From Emticicia agri (GTDB taxonomy: Bacteria > Bacteroidota > Bacteroidia > Cytophagales > Spirosomataceae), in contig NZ_SEWF01000006.1 of assembly GCF_004168285.1 (NCBI RefSeq), positions 155,932 to 219,931 of the forward strand: a stretch of 64,000 bases of DNA, read 5' to 3'. The notes beneath the pieces were generated by a model, which was not told the DNA's origin, searched no databases, and saw only the letters and a program-made list of their open reading frames with translations. How positions within the stretch are numbered: the stretch's first letter is position 1; each line of letters opens with the position of its first letter. Both the position numbers and the translations under genes were made by a program. Below are positions 36,747-45,779 of this stretch, one piece after another.

Positions 36747-38357
36747 ATGAAGAAACACTTCATCTTCGCTCTTACTTTACTTTTGAGCAGTAGTATTGCT
36801 TTTTCTCAAAAAAAGAAAAAGGATACTGCTCCTGTACCTGATAAGCTTGAATTGCTGAAACAGGAAGTTATTAAAAAGATTGACGAACGTCAGAAATTTA
36901 CGCAGGAAGTCAATGACCAGATTTTCAGTTTTGGCGAATTAGGCTTTCAGGAATTTGAAACAACGAAGTATCTGACAAATCTATTAGAGAAAAATGGTTT
37001 TACCATTGAAAGGGGAGTAGCCGGAATGCCTACTGCATGGATAGCTAAGTGGGGTTCGGGTAAACCTGTGATTGCTATCGGCTCTGATGTGGACTGTATT
37101 CCGAAAGCCTCTCAGAAACCCGGGGTTGCTTACAAAGACCCGATTGTAGAAGGTGCACCCGGACACGGCGAAGGCCATAATTCAGGTCAGGCGTTGAATA
37201 TCACGGCTATGCTTGCCTTAAAGGAGATTATGGAGCGTGAAAAAATATCAGGTACGCTCATGTTATGGCCGGGTATAGCCGAAGAGCAGGTAGGAGCCAA
37301 GGCTATTTATGTGCGTGACGGCTATTTTAAAGATGTAGATGCCTGTATTTTTACTCACGTAGGCGATAACCTCGGTGTATCGTGGGGAGATGCCGGAAAT
37401 ACCGGACTGATTTCTGTAAAGTTTCATTTTGAGGGTGCTGCTGCGCATGCAGCAGGGGCTCCGTGGCGTGGCAGAAGTGCCTTAGATGCCGTAGAACTCA
37501 TGAACATTGCCTGGAATTATAAACGTGAACACCTGGAAACTACGCAACGCTCGCATTATGTTATCTCAGATGGTGGCGACCAACCCAATGTGGTACCTTC
37601 TAAAGCTACAGTATGGTATTATTTCAGAGAGCGTACTTACCCGAAAATCAAGAATTTGTTTGAGAATGGTATCAAGATGGCACAAGGGGCTTCTATCATG
37701 ACCGATACCAAGTTTACTTATGAGATATTGGGGAGTGCATGGCCGGGGCATTTCAATAAACCTATTGCCGAAACCATGTTTTACAATATCAAGCGAGTAG
37801 GTTTGCCGCAATGGTCAGCAGAAGACCAGTTATTGGCAAAAGCAAGCCAGAAAGAACTGCAATCACCTAAAGCTGATGGTTTAGCCATTAAATTAGATAC
37901 GATGTCTGAACCTGTGTATTCGCCGAATATTATACGTCAGGGCGGTTCTGATGATATTGCAGATATTTCATGGTCTTTACCAACCGTTGTGCTTCGTTAT
38001 CCGTCAAATATGCCGGGTATGCCCGGGCATCACTGGGCAAATGCTATCACTATGGCTACCCCAATTGCACATAAAGGTTGTACAGCAGGGGCAAAAGTAG
38101 AGGCATTGACAGTATTAGATATGCTTTTTAAACCGGAAATCATTCAGAAGGCGTGGGAGTATTATAATAAAGAACAAACCAAAGAGATAAAATATACACC
38201 ACTGATTTCGAAAGACGATAAACCGGCTATTCAACTGAATAAAGAGATTATGGAGAAATTCCGTCCTGAAATGAGTAAATATTATTACGACCCAACTAAA
38301 TATAAAACCTATTTAGAACAATTGGGCATTAAATATCCTACTGTAAAGGAAAAATAA
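36747..38357 (+). CDS. M20/AbgB-type amidohydrolase, exported
   Basis: The 536-residue product has a signal peptide (MKKHFIFALTLLLSSSIAFS). The body is an M20D-like amidohydrolase related to the p-aminobenzoyl-glutamate hydrolase subunit AbgB. Motifs are FGELGFQEFETTKYL, IGSDVDCIPKASQKPG, GAPGHGEGHNSGQALN, the lid-domain HAAGAPWRGRSALDAVELM and the C-terminal PGHHWANAITMATPIAHKG. It probably cleaves an amide or peptide bond in the periplasm using two metal ions. Second gene of a two-gene amidohydrolase unit, followed by a strong hairpin. Confidence 0.88.
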   Translation: MKKHFIFALTLLLSSSIAFSQKKKKDTAPVPDKLELLKQEVIKKIDERQKFTQEVNDQIFSFGELGFQEFETTKYLTNLLEKNGFTIERGVAGMPTAWIAKWGSGKPVIAIGSDVDCIPKASQKPGVAYKDPIVEGAPGHGEGHNSGQALNITAMLALKEIMEREKISGTLMLWPGIAEEQVGAKAIYVRDGYFKDVDACIFTHVGDNLGVSWGDAGNTGLISVKFHFEGAAAHAAGAPWRGRSALDAVELMNIAWNYKREHLETTQRSHYVISDGGDQPNVVPSKATVWYYFRERTYPKIKNLFENGIKMAQGASIMTDTKFTYEILGSAWPGHFNKPIAETMFYNIKRVGLPQWSAEDQLLAKASQKELQSPKADGLAIKLDTMSEPVYSPNIIRQGGSDDIADISWSLPTVVLRYPSNMPGMPGHHWANAITMATPIAHKGCTAGAKVEALTVLDMLFKPEIIQKAWEYYNKEQTKEIKYTPLISKDDKPAIQLNKEIMEKFRPEMSKYYYDPTKYKTYLEQLGIKYPTVKEK

Positions 38358-38375
38358 TGATATTGTCAATTTTCA

Positions 38376-38414
38376 ATTGCAGATTGTCGATTTCACAATT
38401 CGACAATCTGCAAT
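38376..38414. terminator. Terminator hairpin between the M20 gene and a hypothetical gene
   Basis: A perfect 15-bp stem ATTGCAGATTGTCGA / TCGACAATCTGCAAT with a 9-nt loop lies between two convergent genes. Confidence 0.8.
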
Positions 38415-38428
38415 CGACATTCGACAAT

Positions 38429-38953
38429 TTATTTAATTCTCACAAATACTCCTCCATAAAAAAAACCTGTTGGCTTGTCATTGGCATCGTATTGAACAGA
38501 TTTTAATTCATATTCATTTTCCGAAATCCATTTGTAAGAGTATCTTCTGTAGGTGCCTTCCGGTTCGTCAGCAAATGCTATTTTTAGATACACATCTCCA
38601 TTTTCATTGACAGTCCCCTTCCCGACACCTGCTCGGGAGGTACCAAAACTTGATAAATGGTCTACTTCTTTTTTCACGGGGTTATAAGACCAGAAAATAT
38701 GCCCATGCGGCGGCGCTCCATCAATTACAGCAAGCAGGCTATTATCTGTATTAATTGCCCGGCAAATAGTATGATGGTTGGGGATTTTTATATGTTCATC
38801 TTTCCCTCCCCAGTTCTGAGACCAGTTATCATCTTTTAAAGTCCATTCGCCAATGAATTTTTTAAAAGGATTTTTTGAGTGCTGAGCATAACCAATGAGG
38901 GTAGAAAAACTCAACAAAAGCAAGAAAGTTATTCGGGTAGAAGTATTTTTCAT
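38429..38953 (-). CDS. Hypothetical exported protein
   Basis: From ATG 38953 the product has 174 residues with a signal peptide (STRITFLLLLSFSTLIGYAQ). The mature part is a small beta-barrel-like domain, with FKKFIGEWTLKDDNWSQNWG and SSFGTSRAGVGKGTVNENGD, that resembles the lipocalin/DUF1579-like group of exported proteins; I would not name the family with certainty. The frame is open 57 codons further upstream, but that part lacks a signal and crosses a terminator-like hairpin. Confidence 0.75.
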   Translation of the reverse strand: MKNTSTRITFLLLLSFSTLIGYAQHSKNPFKKFIGEWTLKDDNWSQNWGGKDEHIKIPNHHTICRAINTDNSLLAVIDGAPPHGHIFWSYNPVKKEVDHLSSFGTSRAGVGKGTVNENGDVYLKIAFADEPEGTYRRYSYKWISENEYELKSVQYDANDKPTGFFYGGVFVRIK

Positions 38954-39096
38954 GATATTTTCCGGTTTGGTAAGTAGTAGGTTTATTATTGCATAAAACG
39001 CATGAAATGCTGCTTTTTGCATGCTATTCAAACAGGAAATACGCCTTTCATAAAAAACATTAGGTAAGTAAGCTATTTTAGTCCTATGCCTCAATA

Positions 39097-39137
39097 AAAA
39101 AAGTGTGCCACGATTCAGAACCATAGCACACTTTTTT
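39097..39137. terminator. Terminator-like hairpin in a divergent intergenic region
   Basis: A perfect 12-bp stem AAAAAAGTGTGC / GCACACTTTTTT with a 17-nt loop and flanking A/T runs. It is odd because both neighbouring genes start, rather than end, beside it. Confidence 0.75.
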
Positions 39138-39172
39138 AGTTTATATCCTAATGTTACTCAACTATATCCATC

Positions 39173-39571
39173 ATGAAAATCCTGCTTGTATTCATTCTCA
39201 CCACTGTCATATTTGCTGCTATTGATTTGGTCTGGCTTGGAGTAATAGCCAAAAATCTCTATCAGCAAAAAATCGGCTTCATTATGGCCGACGAAGTAAA
39301 CTGGATAGCGGCACTGATTTTCTATCTGATGTATATAGGCGGTATTCTTTACTTTGTTATTTTCCCAAGTCTGGATAATGGCAACTGGCAAACGGCTTTA
39401 TTAAAAGGCGCAATCTTAGGTGCCTTATGCTATGGTACTTACGACCTTACCAATTGGGCAACCCTCAAAAACTGGCCATCCGAAATTGTGATTATCGATA
39501 TACTATGGGGTGCTTTTCTTACAGGGCTTACGGCTACTCTTTCGTTCATTGTTAGCCAGAAATTCCTGTAA
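39173..39571 (+). CDS. DUF2177 family membrane protein
   Basis: The 132-residue protein has four predicted membrane segments (about 4-24, 44-64, 75-93, 107-128). It shows the DUF2177 pattern DLVWLGVIAKNLYQQKIG near the N-terminus and GAILGALCYGTYDLTNWATL in the third helix, followed by VIIDILWGAFL. Function of the family is unknown. Convergent with the NIPSNAP gene, with only 3 bp between the stop codons. Confidence 0.88.
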   Translation: MKILLVFILTTVIFAAIDLVWLGVIAKNLYQQKIGFIMADEVNWIAALIFYLMYIGGILYFVIFPSLDNGNWQTALLKGAILGALCYGTYDLTNWATLKNWPSEIVIIDILWGAFLTGLTATLSFIVSQKFL

Positions 39572-39574
39572 GGC

Positions 39575-40321
39575 TTATTTAATTGTCGAGAAATCGGTGG
39601 GGGTCATATACATCGACTCCACTTTCTCAGTCAGCTTACCGTTTTTCTCAGATTCGTCACGGGCTTTTACCCATTTCATGTCTTTTCTGAACGCCTCAAA
39701 AGAGGCTTTGCCTGCTTCTTCGCTTTTGTGAGCTAATATATAAACCAGTTTAGGTTGAGCACCATCTTTCTCAATGGTTGTCCAGTAAGCCACATTAGTC
39801 ATACCATGCTTTTTGAATAGTTTAAAAGTATGATTTCTGAAACGAGACAATAAATCATTAAGTTTATCAGGAGCAGCAGTATAAGTTCTTAATTCAAAAA
39901 CTCTTTCAGGATTCTTTGCCTGCGCTTTTACTGCCGGAGAGAAATCTGTCAGGTTCATAAATACGGATACTACTTTTGCTACAATTTTACCGTTCTTCTC
40001 AGATTCTGTCGCTACTGTTTTCCATTCAGGGTCACTACCAAAGGCTTTCCAAGAGGCATCTCTTGCTTCTTTACTTGGGTAAGAGAGTACGTAATAAAGG
40101 GCATTATCTTTATTATCGACAGGTACCCAATAACCTACGTTGGTCATTCCATGACGCTCGAAAATTTTGGTTGTATGATTGCGGAATCGGGTTAATAAAT
40201 CAGGTAGCTTACCCGGGTGGCAATAATAGATGCGCATTTCATAATAACGCGTGTCTGTATCTTTTGCCATAGCAACCATACTGAATAAGAGGGCAATAAA
40301 TAGGCTGAATAATGTTTTCAT
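39575..40321 (-). CDS. Exported NIPSNAP family protein with two NIPSNAP domains
   Basis: The 248-residue product has a signal peptide (MKTLFSLFIALLFSMVAMA). Two tandem ferredoxin-like NIPSNAP domains follow, each with the same pattern: YYEMRIYYCHPGKLPDLLTR...FERHGMTNVGYWVP and FELRTYTAAPDKLNDLLSR...FKKHGMTNVAYWTT. The internal duplication is obvious in the sequence. The role of bacterial NIPSNAPs is unknown. A full -7 element precedes the gene. Confidence 0.9.
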   Translation of the reverse strand: MKTLFSLFIALLFSMVAMAKDTDTRYYEMRIYYCHPGKLPDLLTRFRNHTTKIFERHGMTNVGYWVPVDNKDNALYYVLSYPSKEARDASWKAFGSDPEWKTVATESEKNGKIVAKVVSVFMNLTDFSPAVKAQAKNPERVFELRTYTAAPDKLNDLLSRFRNHTFKLFKKHGMTNVAYWTTIEKDGAQPKLVYILAHKSEEAGKASFEAFRKDMKWVKARDESEKNGKLTEKVESMYMTPTDFSTIK

Positions 40322-40341
40322 AGATGAGGTTGATTAGACTA

Positions 40342-40349
40342 CAAAGGTA
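40342..40349 (-). promoter_or_regulatory. -7 element (TACCTTTG) for the NIPSNAP gene
   Basis: The minus strand reads TACCTTTG, a full match to TAnnTTTG, 20 bp before the start codon. Confidence 0.6.
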
Positions 40350-40464
40350 TTTCATTACGAGCATAATCATTCACTATTCATTTGTTTTTTTATAATAATT
40401 CGTTGATTTACTGTGTGCAAAAAACAAATTGGCCTCCATTCGATAAGTGAAAACAAAGAAAATT

Positions 40465-41889
40465 TTATTGAATAGCTTTTATCTGGCTTCGTAGGGTATT
40501 GGTTGCATTCTGCCAGACAATATGAGTAGTTGTTTTTTTATTTGTTTCTAACTGAATATATCGGTTATGAACCTGGTCTGCCTCAATGATAAATGGTTCA
40601 ATTTGCTTTGCCCAGACTTCTAACTGAGAAAGTATTTTATTGTTTGCCAGAAAATTGTGCTTAAAATCGTTTTTAGTAGAGGTATATTCCTGTCCAAAAC
40701 TTACCCATGCAGAAGTAAGTTTTTCGCAAGCGGCCGAAAGCTGCCTTTTACCGGGGCCGTATTTAAAAGGTAAACAGTCGTTCGATATTGCTCCCCATTT
40801 ATCAGCCATAGCAGTATAGCCATTAGCATCATGGATGATATGTTCGAAAGTACCGTCCATATCCCAGGGAATAAGGTGCATTTTTTTGTTTTTCTTGTCT
40901 TCAAACCAGTAATAATTATGATTTTCACAAGAGCTTGCCTTTTCGTCGCCACAATACCAATGAAAAGGACCATCGTCGTGTCTGATGGCTCTATCTACCA
41001 CAATATATGACATGAGTTCGTTGACCTTCATATATTTTCTTACCACATCTTTACTATTGGAGGGATTAGCAGCCACAAGTGCCTGACCAAATTCTTTGAT
41101 TAAACCAATGTTTTGTTCCTCCTCGTTGGTTTTCAGGGCATCAATAAAAGCCTTATCCGCCTGGAGTTCGCCATCGGGTTTTATGGGCCATACTTCTTTA
41201 TAGACATTGCCTTTGCCCTCTTTATAGAAATACTCGGCAAAACGATTATCAATTTCTTCGGTAAGACCGTATATACCCGAATATTTATTATTGATAAACA
41301 ATCTTGCATGAACAGAGCGGGGAGCAGGAACACCCATTTCCCCAAAAAGCCAATAAGCCAAGCGTTCACGAAGTTGCGATTTATCATAATTCTGCGAATG
41401 GAACTGAAGTTTGTTTAAGTCAAAAAAACGTTCTTTGCGGTCTCCCCAGTTGATTTTTACCTGCATGCTGAGCTTTTCACAAATCTTTTGTCCTGCAGGT
41501 TTCCCCCAGTCAGGACTGGACAAACAGCCAGCAAAAGCTCCGATTGAGCCTTTGTAACGTACACCAACCGGGCTGATAGTATCTCCTTCAAATATCAGAG
41601 CGGCTTCTACATATTCTTCTTTGGCGGGGTCGGAATCTATTTTTGACAAATCGTCGTTTGCAATAATCAGCTCATAAGTTCTTATTTTTTCCTGGTCGTA
41701 AACATAGTCAGAGTTTTGTCTCAGGTAATTTTCATTACCTCTGGGTTTGATATTGGGTAAGAACTGGCTTGGAGGATTAGATTTTATGGGTGTTGGTGAA
41801 TCCTCTTTTGAACAGGAAAAGATAGTTATTACGCTTAGAGTAGCAAGTATTAATACTTGAGAAAACTTGTTTAGTCGACAGCCAGCCAT
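40465..41889 (-). CDS. CotH kinase family lipoprotein
   Basis: The 474-residue product has a lipoprotein signal (lipobox IFSC, followed by SKEDSPTP). The body is a CotH-type atypical protein kinase domain: GVRYKGSIGAF, DLNKLQFHSQNYDKSQLRER, YWLFGEMGVPAPRSVHARLF, NNKYSGIYGLTEEIDNRF, then the catalytic-like DRAIRHDDGPFHWY and LIPWDMDGTFEHI. CotH of Bacillus phosphorylates spore-coat proteins; Bacteroidota versions are exported, with unknown targets. No spore genes are implied. Single gene. Confidence 0.88.
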   Translation of the reverse strand: MAGCRLNKFSQVLILATLSVITIFSCSKEDSPTPIKSNPPSQFLPNIKPRGNENYLRQNSDYVYDQEKIRTYELIIANDDLSKIDSDPAKEEYVEAALIFEGDTISPVGVRYKGSIGAFAGCLSSPDWGKPAGQKICEKLSMQVKINWGDRKERFFDLNKLQFHSQNYDKSQLRERLAYWLFGEMGVPAPRSVHARLFINNKYSGIYGLTEEIDNRFAEYFYKEGKGNVYKEVWPIKPDGELQADKAFIDALKTNEEEQNIGLIKEFGQALVAANPSNSKDVVRKYMKVNELMSYIVVDRAIRHDDGPFHWYCGDEKASSCENHNYYWFEDKKNKKMHLIPWDMDGTFEHIIHDANGYTAMADKWGAISNDCLPFKYGPGKRQLSAACEKLTSAWVSFGQEYTSTKNDFKHNFLANNKILSQLEVWAKQIEPFIIEADQVHNRYIQLETNKKTTTHIVWQNATNTLRSQIKAIQ

Positions 41890-42144
41890 TGAGGTATGAG
41901 TTTATTTTAAAAAATAGGTAACAATAGTAATTTCAATCGTCAATTTAATGTTTTATACGTAAACGAAGATACTATTTTCCTTATAATTCTGACTGCCAAT
42001 ACAAGAATACCCTGAATACTGATTATTCAGGCGAAAACTTGCGGCATGATAGACTATTTTAAAACAAATTACCCTTCACGAACCTCAATAAGACAGAAGT
42101 TTGTTGCTATGCTTCCTTACACTCAATTATCGTTGTCCAAACAA

Positions 42145-42429
42145 TCAGGGAAGTAAACGTTTACTTTTCAAATGATATACGTCTTCTTCTGCAAATACCT
42201 CTTCAATAAATTCTTCTACAATTTTATCAAGACCTTCGTACCAATCAAGATGAGGAGATTTTTTATCACAACCCCCGGCATGCGGAACACATTGGGTATA
42301 TTCATGCTGATAGTGGCAGGAAGGGCAACGCCCGATGGTTTCAAACGTATTCCAGATATGGCCGCAGTGGCATTGCCAGTATTTGCCTCCATCTGGTTCC
42401 CAGGAGCATTTGGGACAACGAATTTTCAT
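42145..42429 (-). CDS. Small zinc-ribbon protein
   Basis: The 94-residue protein contains two CxxC pairs and further Cys/His: CPKCSWEPD at 4-12, CHCGHIW at about 20-26, CPSCHYQHEYTQC at about 35-47 and HAGGCDKKSPH. This pattern suggests two or more structural zinc sites. The C-terminus is acidic (FIEEVFAEEDVYHL). I do not know a function. It is followed on the genome by about 250 bp without a gene. Confidence 0.75.
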   Translation of the reverse strand: MKIRCPKCSWEPDGGKYWQCHCGHIWNTFETIGRCPSCHYQHEYTQCVPHAGGCDKKSPHLDWYEGLDKIVEEFIEEVFAEEDVYHLKSKRLLP

Positions 42430-42475
42430 AGTGATTACAGTTTTTTTGCAATATATCAGTTTTTCTACAAAAAAA

Positions 42476-42502
42476 GGCCACCTTTTTTATTAAAAGGTGG
42501 CC
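42476..42502 (-). terminator. Terminator after the helical exported protein gene
   Basis: An 11-bp perfect stem GGCCACCTTTT / AAAAGGTGGCC with a 5-nt loop. On the minus strand the stem is followed by TTTTTGTAG, fitting the end of the gene at 42530. Confidence 0.85.
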
Positions 42503-42529
42503 AATGCTATGCAGGTTTAGTATAGTGCG

Positions 42530-43120
42530 TTAAACAGCTTCTTTTACCAAGTCAACTATTCTTCCTAAAGTTTTCTTGACAGCCGAAGCGGCCACTTTAG
42601 CACCGCCATCTTCGTCGTCTAATTTTTTAACCGGGTCGGTAGCTGCATCTAATAAATTGCCCAATTTATCTCTCTGTTTATTGTCTAAAACAGCTTTGCC
42701 CAGTTGCAGGAGATTAATGCTGGCTGTCAGGTCTTCAGCATTGCCCAACAGGCCTTCTTTACCCTCGCTCAATAAATTATTAATCTGATTTGCGCCAACC
42801 AATAACCTTATGGTATTCACTACTTTACTTAAAACATCTGTTTTTAAAGTACCCTCTGTAGCTGATGGAATAAGGTTTTTTAAAGCTGCGGCCCGACCTA
42901 ATAATTTGTCTTTGAAATCATTTCCTCTGGTATTGGCCTCACCTTCCAACGCAAAACTTCCTGATTTTAGCACTTCTGCTAATTCTGTATTCTTTCCACT
43001 TTCTGAAAGGCTCATAGCCTTCTCTAACAAACTTTCCAACGTTACTTTTTGTGCGAATAAGTCATGGTTTAAGACAAGCAAAAATAAGGTAACAAAACTT
43101 AAAAATACGTTTCTTTTCAT
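42530..43120 (-). CDS. Hypothetical exported helical protein
   Basis: The 196-residue protein has a signal peptide (MKRNVFLSFVTLFLLVLNHD, then LFAQ). The mature part is almost entirely alpha-helical and Leu/Ala-rich (VTLESLLEKAMSLSESGKNT, VVNTIRLLVGANQINNLLSE, SINLLQLGKAVLDNKQRDKL), without Cys or obvious catalytic residues. I do not recognise a family. It has its own terminator. Confidence 0.72.
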   Translation of the reverse strand: MKRNVFLSFVTLFLLVLNHDLFAQKVTLESLLEKAMSLSESGKNTELAEVLKSGSFALEGEANTRGNDFKDKLLGRAAALKNLIPSATEGTLKTDVLSKVVNTIRLLVGANQINNLLSEGKEGLLGNAEDLTASINLLQLGKAVLDNKQRDKLGNLLDAATDPVKKLDDEDGGAKVAASAVKKTLGRIVDLVKEAV

Positions 43121-43350
43121 TCTTTACTTTTTAAATTAAAGACTTCTACTATTATTATTTAGACGTAAATTTTTAGTAAAAGACGCTTAACTTTTGGTTA
43201 ATAATTCCTTAATACTGACTAAATGACTCATTTTACATACGATAAGTTGTATTTAATGGATGAAAACTTTTAAAATATTTATTGAACGGCGAGTAAACTT
43301 TATGCGTTCGGAATGTTTATCAGGTGCTATTTGCATATCTGATAATGCAT

Positions 43351-43358
43351 TAACTTTG
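43351..43358 (+). promoter_or_regulatory. -7 element (TAACTTTG) for the acetyltransferase-like gene
   Basis: TAACTTTG matches fully and lies 27 bp before ATG 43386. A TTTG at 43330-43333 lies 17 bp upstream and could be the -33 element. Confidence 0.65.
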
Positions 43359-43385
43359 CCCTGATAAAAGATAAGAAACCCAATG

Positions 43386-44570
43386 ATGCAGATTATTGAA
43401 GTGGGTAATAACCGGAGACTTCAGAAAGAATTTTTAGAATTTCCTGCAAGGCTTTATAAAGAAAATCTTTATTGGATTCGGCCTTTGGATAACGATATTG
43501 ATAAAATTTTTGACGCAAAAAAAAATCCTCTGTTGCAAGATGATAATTGTGTCAGATGGCTGGCTCTCGACAACCACGGACAAACCATTGCACGGGTAGC
43601 TGCCTTTATAAATCCGAATACGGTGATTCATAGTAATGACCAGCCCACGGGCGGCATAGGCTTTTTTGAGTGTATCAATAATGAGGAGGTAGCCTTTAAG
43701 ATGTTTGACCAATGTAAAGCCTGGCTACAAGAAAGAGGAATGGAAGCAATGGACGGCCCGATTAACTTTGGCGAACGGGATAACTGGTGGGGTTTATTGG
43801 TTGCCCCTTATGATGCCGAACCTACCTGGTCGATGTTCTACCATCATGCCTATTATCGCAAATTCTTTGAAGATTATGGTTTTCAGGATTATTTTCAGCA
43901 ATATACTTTTCTGCTACCGCTGGAAGAAAAAGAAGCTCGTAAGGTAGTACGGCCTGCACTTTTTGAAATTGCCAACCGGATTTATCGAACCCCCGGATAT
44001 GATTTCAGACATGTTGATAAGAAAAATCTATCGAAATTTGCGCAGGATTTTAGGATTATCTATAACAAAGCATGGGCTAAAAATATGTCAACCGGTGAAA
44101 TGACTGCCGAGCGTGCCGAAGCTATCATGCAATTGATGAAACCTATTTTAGAAGAGGAACTGATGTGGTTTGGGTACCATCATGATGAACCCATCGCTTT
44201 CTCTATCATGATACCGGAGTTGAATCAGATTATCAAGCATCTGAATGGGCAACTGAACTGGATTGGCAAACTTAAATGGTTGTATCATACGCTTATGAAA
44301 ACCAACCATAAAGCCCGTGGCGTTATTTTTGGGGTTATTCCCGAATATCAGGGTCGGGGTATAGAATCTGCCATTACTTTAGCTTTTTCAAGGGCTTGCT
44401 GGCGCCCCGGGTATCAGTACAAAATCATAGAACTGAACTGGATAGGCGATTTTAACCCTAAAATGTTGAAAGTAACGCAATTACTCGGTGCAAAGAAATT
44501 TAAAACTTATATCACCTATCGTTATTTATTCGACCGCACTAAAGCGTTCAAAAGACATCCGGTAATATAG
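43386..44570 (+). CDS. GNAT-like N-acetyltransferase superfamily protein
   Basis: The 394-residue protein has the layout of large bacterial GNAT-fold proteins related to YghO. The N-terminal part has YKENLYWIRPLDNDIDKIFD, then TIARVAAFINPN and GGIGFFECINNEEVAFKMFD. The C-terminal half has the acetyl-CoA-loop-like GVIPEYQGRGIESAITLAFS, followed by ELNWIGDFNPKMLKVTQLLG. Substrate is unknown. ATG 43386 is taken; an ATG immediately before it at 43383 is equivalent. Confidence 0.8.
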   Translation: MQIIEVGNNRRLQKEFLEFPARLYKENLYWIRPLDNDIDKIFDAKKNPLLQDDNCVRWLALDNHGQTIARVAAFINPNTVIHSNDQPTGGIGFFECINNEEVAFKMFDQCKAWLQERGMEAMDGPINFGERDNWWGLLVAPYDAEPTWSMFYHHAYYRKFFEDYGFQDYFQQYTFLLPLEEKEARKVVRPALFEIANRIYRTPGYDFRHVDKKNLSKFAQDFRIIYNKAWAKNMSTGEMTAERAEAIMQLMKPILEEELMWFGYHHDEPIAFSIMIPELNQIIKHLNGQLNWIGKLKWLYHTLMKTNHKARGVIFGVIPEYQGRGIESAITLAFSRACWRPGYQYKIIELNWIGDFNPKMLKVTQLLGAKKFKTYITYRYLFDRTKAFKRHPVI

Positions 44571-44620
44571 TGCCTGAAAGTTCAGACAACTCACTCAACC
44601 ATAAATCTCAGGAATTTTAT

Positions 44621-44628
44621 TAATTTTG
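44621..44628 (+). promoter_or_regulatory. -7 element (TAATTTTG) upstream of the PfkB gene
   Basis: TAATTTTG matches TAnnTTTG and lies 90 bp before ATG 44719. The distance would leave a leader of about 85 nt. Confidence 0.45.
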
Positions 44629-44718
44629 TGTCGTTTTTTACTTCAAAAGCAATATAACAATCATATTTTTCATCTAAACAATAAAATTGCCCATTAGCAT
44701 TCATGGGATTCAGTATTT

Positions 44719-45636
44719 ATGTCTTTACTCACAGTTGGTTCGGTGGCATTCGATAAAATTGAAACACCTTTTGGAAAAACAGATAAAATCATTGGTGGTG
44801 CGGCTACTTTTATTACGCTTACTGCCTCTTATTTTGTAAAAGAAAATAACCTTGTAGCCGTAGTTGGCGAGGATTTCCCACAGAGCATGATAGATGTGCT
44901 TGAATCTCATGGAGTGAACACCGAAGGGCTGGAAATTGTAAAAGGTGGAAAAACGTTTTTCTGGTCAGGGCTTTATCACAATGATATGAACTCACGTGAT
45001 AGCCTGGAAACCCAACTGAATGTAATGGGTGAGTTTGACCCGAAAATTCCGGAATCTTATCAGGATTGTCAATATCTGATGTTAGGTAATACCTCTCCTG
45101 AAATTCAGATGCGTGTACTGACACGTTTGCACAACAGACCTAAGTTTGTAATGGTTGATACCATGAACTTATGGATTAACATTGCCAATGGTGATTTAAA
45201 AGCATTATTGAAACACGTAGATTGTTTGACTATCAATGACGAAGAAGCCCGCATGCTTTCCGGCGATTATTCATTGCGGAGAGCAGCCAAAACCATTATG
45301 GCTATGGGGCCTAAAACCCTGATTATCAAAAAAGGAGAACACGGTGCTTTGTTGTTTCAGGAAGATAATATTTTCTTCTGCCCTGCATTACCTTTAGAAG
45401 AGGTATTTGACCCGACAGGAGCCGGAGATACTTTTGCGGGTGGTTTTATAGCCTACTTAGCACAAACTGATGACTTGAGTTTTGAAAATATGAAGCGTGC
45501 CATTATTTATGGTTCGGCTATGGCCTCTTTTTGTGTAGAGAAATTTGGCTCTGAAAGAATCCAGAATCTTACACCAGACGAAATTAACGACCGTATTGGT
45601 GAATTTAAGAAACTGGCAAGTTTCAATCTGCAATAA
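44719..45636 (+). CDS. PfkB family carbohydrate kinase
   Basis: The 305-residue protein is a ribokinase-fold sugar or nucleoside kinase. It has IGGAATFITLTASYF near the N-terminus, the first PfkB signature region around VVGEDFPQSMIDVLESHGVN, and the second signature DPTGAGDTFAGGFIAYLAQT with the catalytic Asp. The LETQLNVMGEFDPKIPES and TPDEINDRI segments are typical of the Bacteroidota adenosine-kinase-like or ribokinase-like subgroup, but the substrate cannot be told. A short terminator follows. Confidence 0.9.
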   Translation: MSLLTVGSVAFDKIETPFGKTDKIIGGAATFITLTASYFVKENNLVAVVGEDFPQSMIDVLESHGVNTEGLEIVKGGKTFFWSGLYHNDMNSRDSLETQLNVMGEFDPKIPESYQDCQYLMLGNTSPEIQMRVLTRLHNRPKFVMVDTMNLWINIANGDLKALLKHVDCLTINDEEARMLSGDYSLRRAAKTIMAMGPKTLIIKKGEHGALLFQEDNIFFCPALPLEEVFDPTGAGDTFAGGFIAYLAQTDDLSFENMKRAIIYGSAMASFCVEKFGSERIQNLTPDEINDRIGEFKKLASFNLQ

Positions 45637-45658
45637 ATTTTGTTTAATACGATTCCCG

Positions 45659-45692
45659 AAGTCAGGCTTTGTAAAGGGTCTGACTTTTTTAT
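45659..45692 (+). terminator. Terminator after the PfkB kinase gene
   Basis: AAGTCAG and CTGACTT form a 7-bp stem with a 14-nt loop that can pair further (CTTT/AAAG), followed by TTTTATTG. Confidence 0.7.
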
Positions 45693-45779
45693 TGTATAAC
45701 AGATTTTTTATTCATAAAAAATTATCCATAAACCACCGATTTTATTATTTTGCCATACGAATCATCATCAATAAACCAC

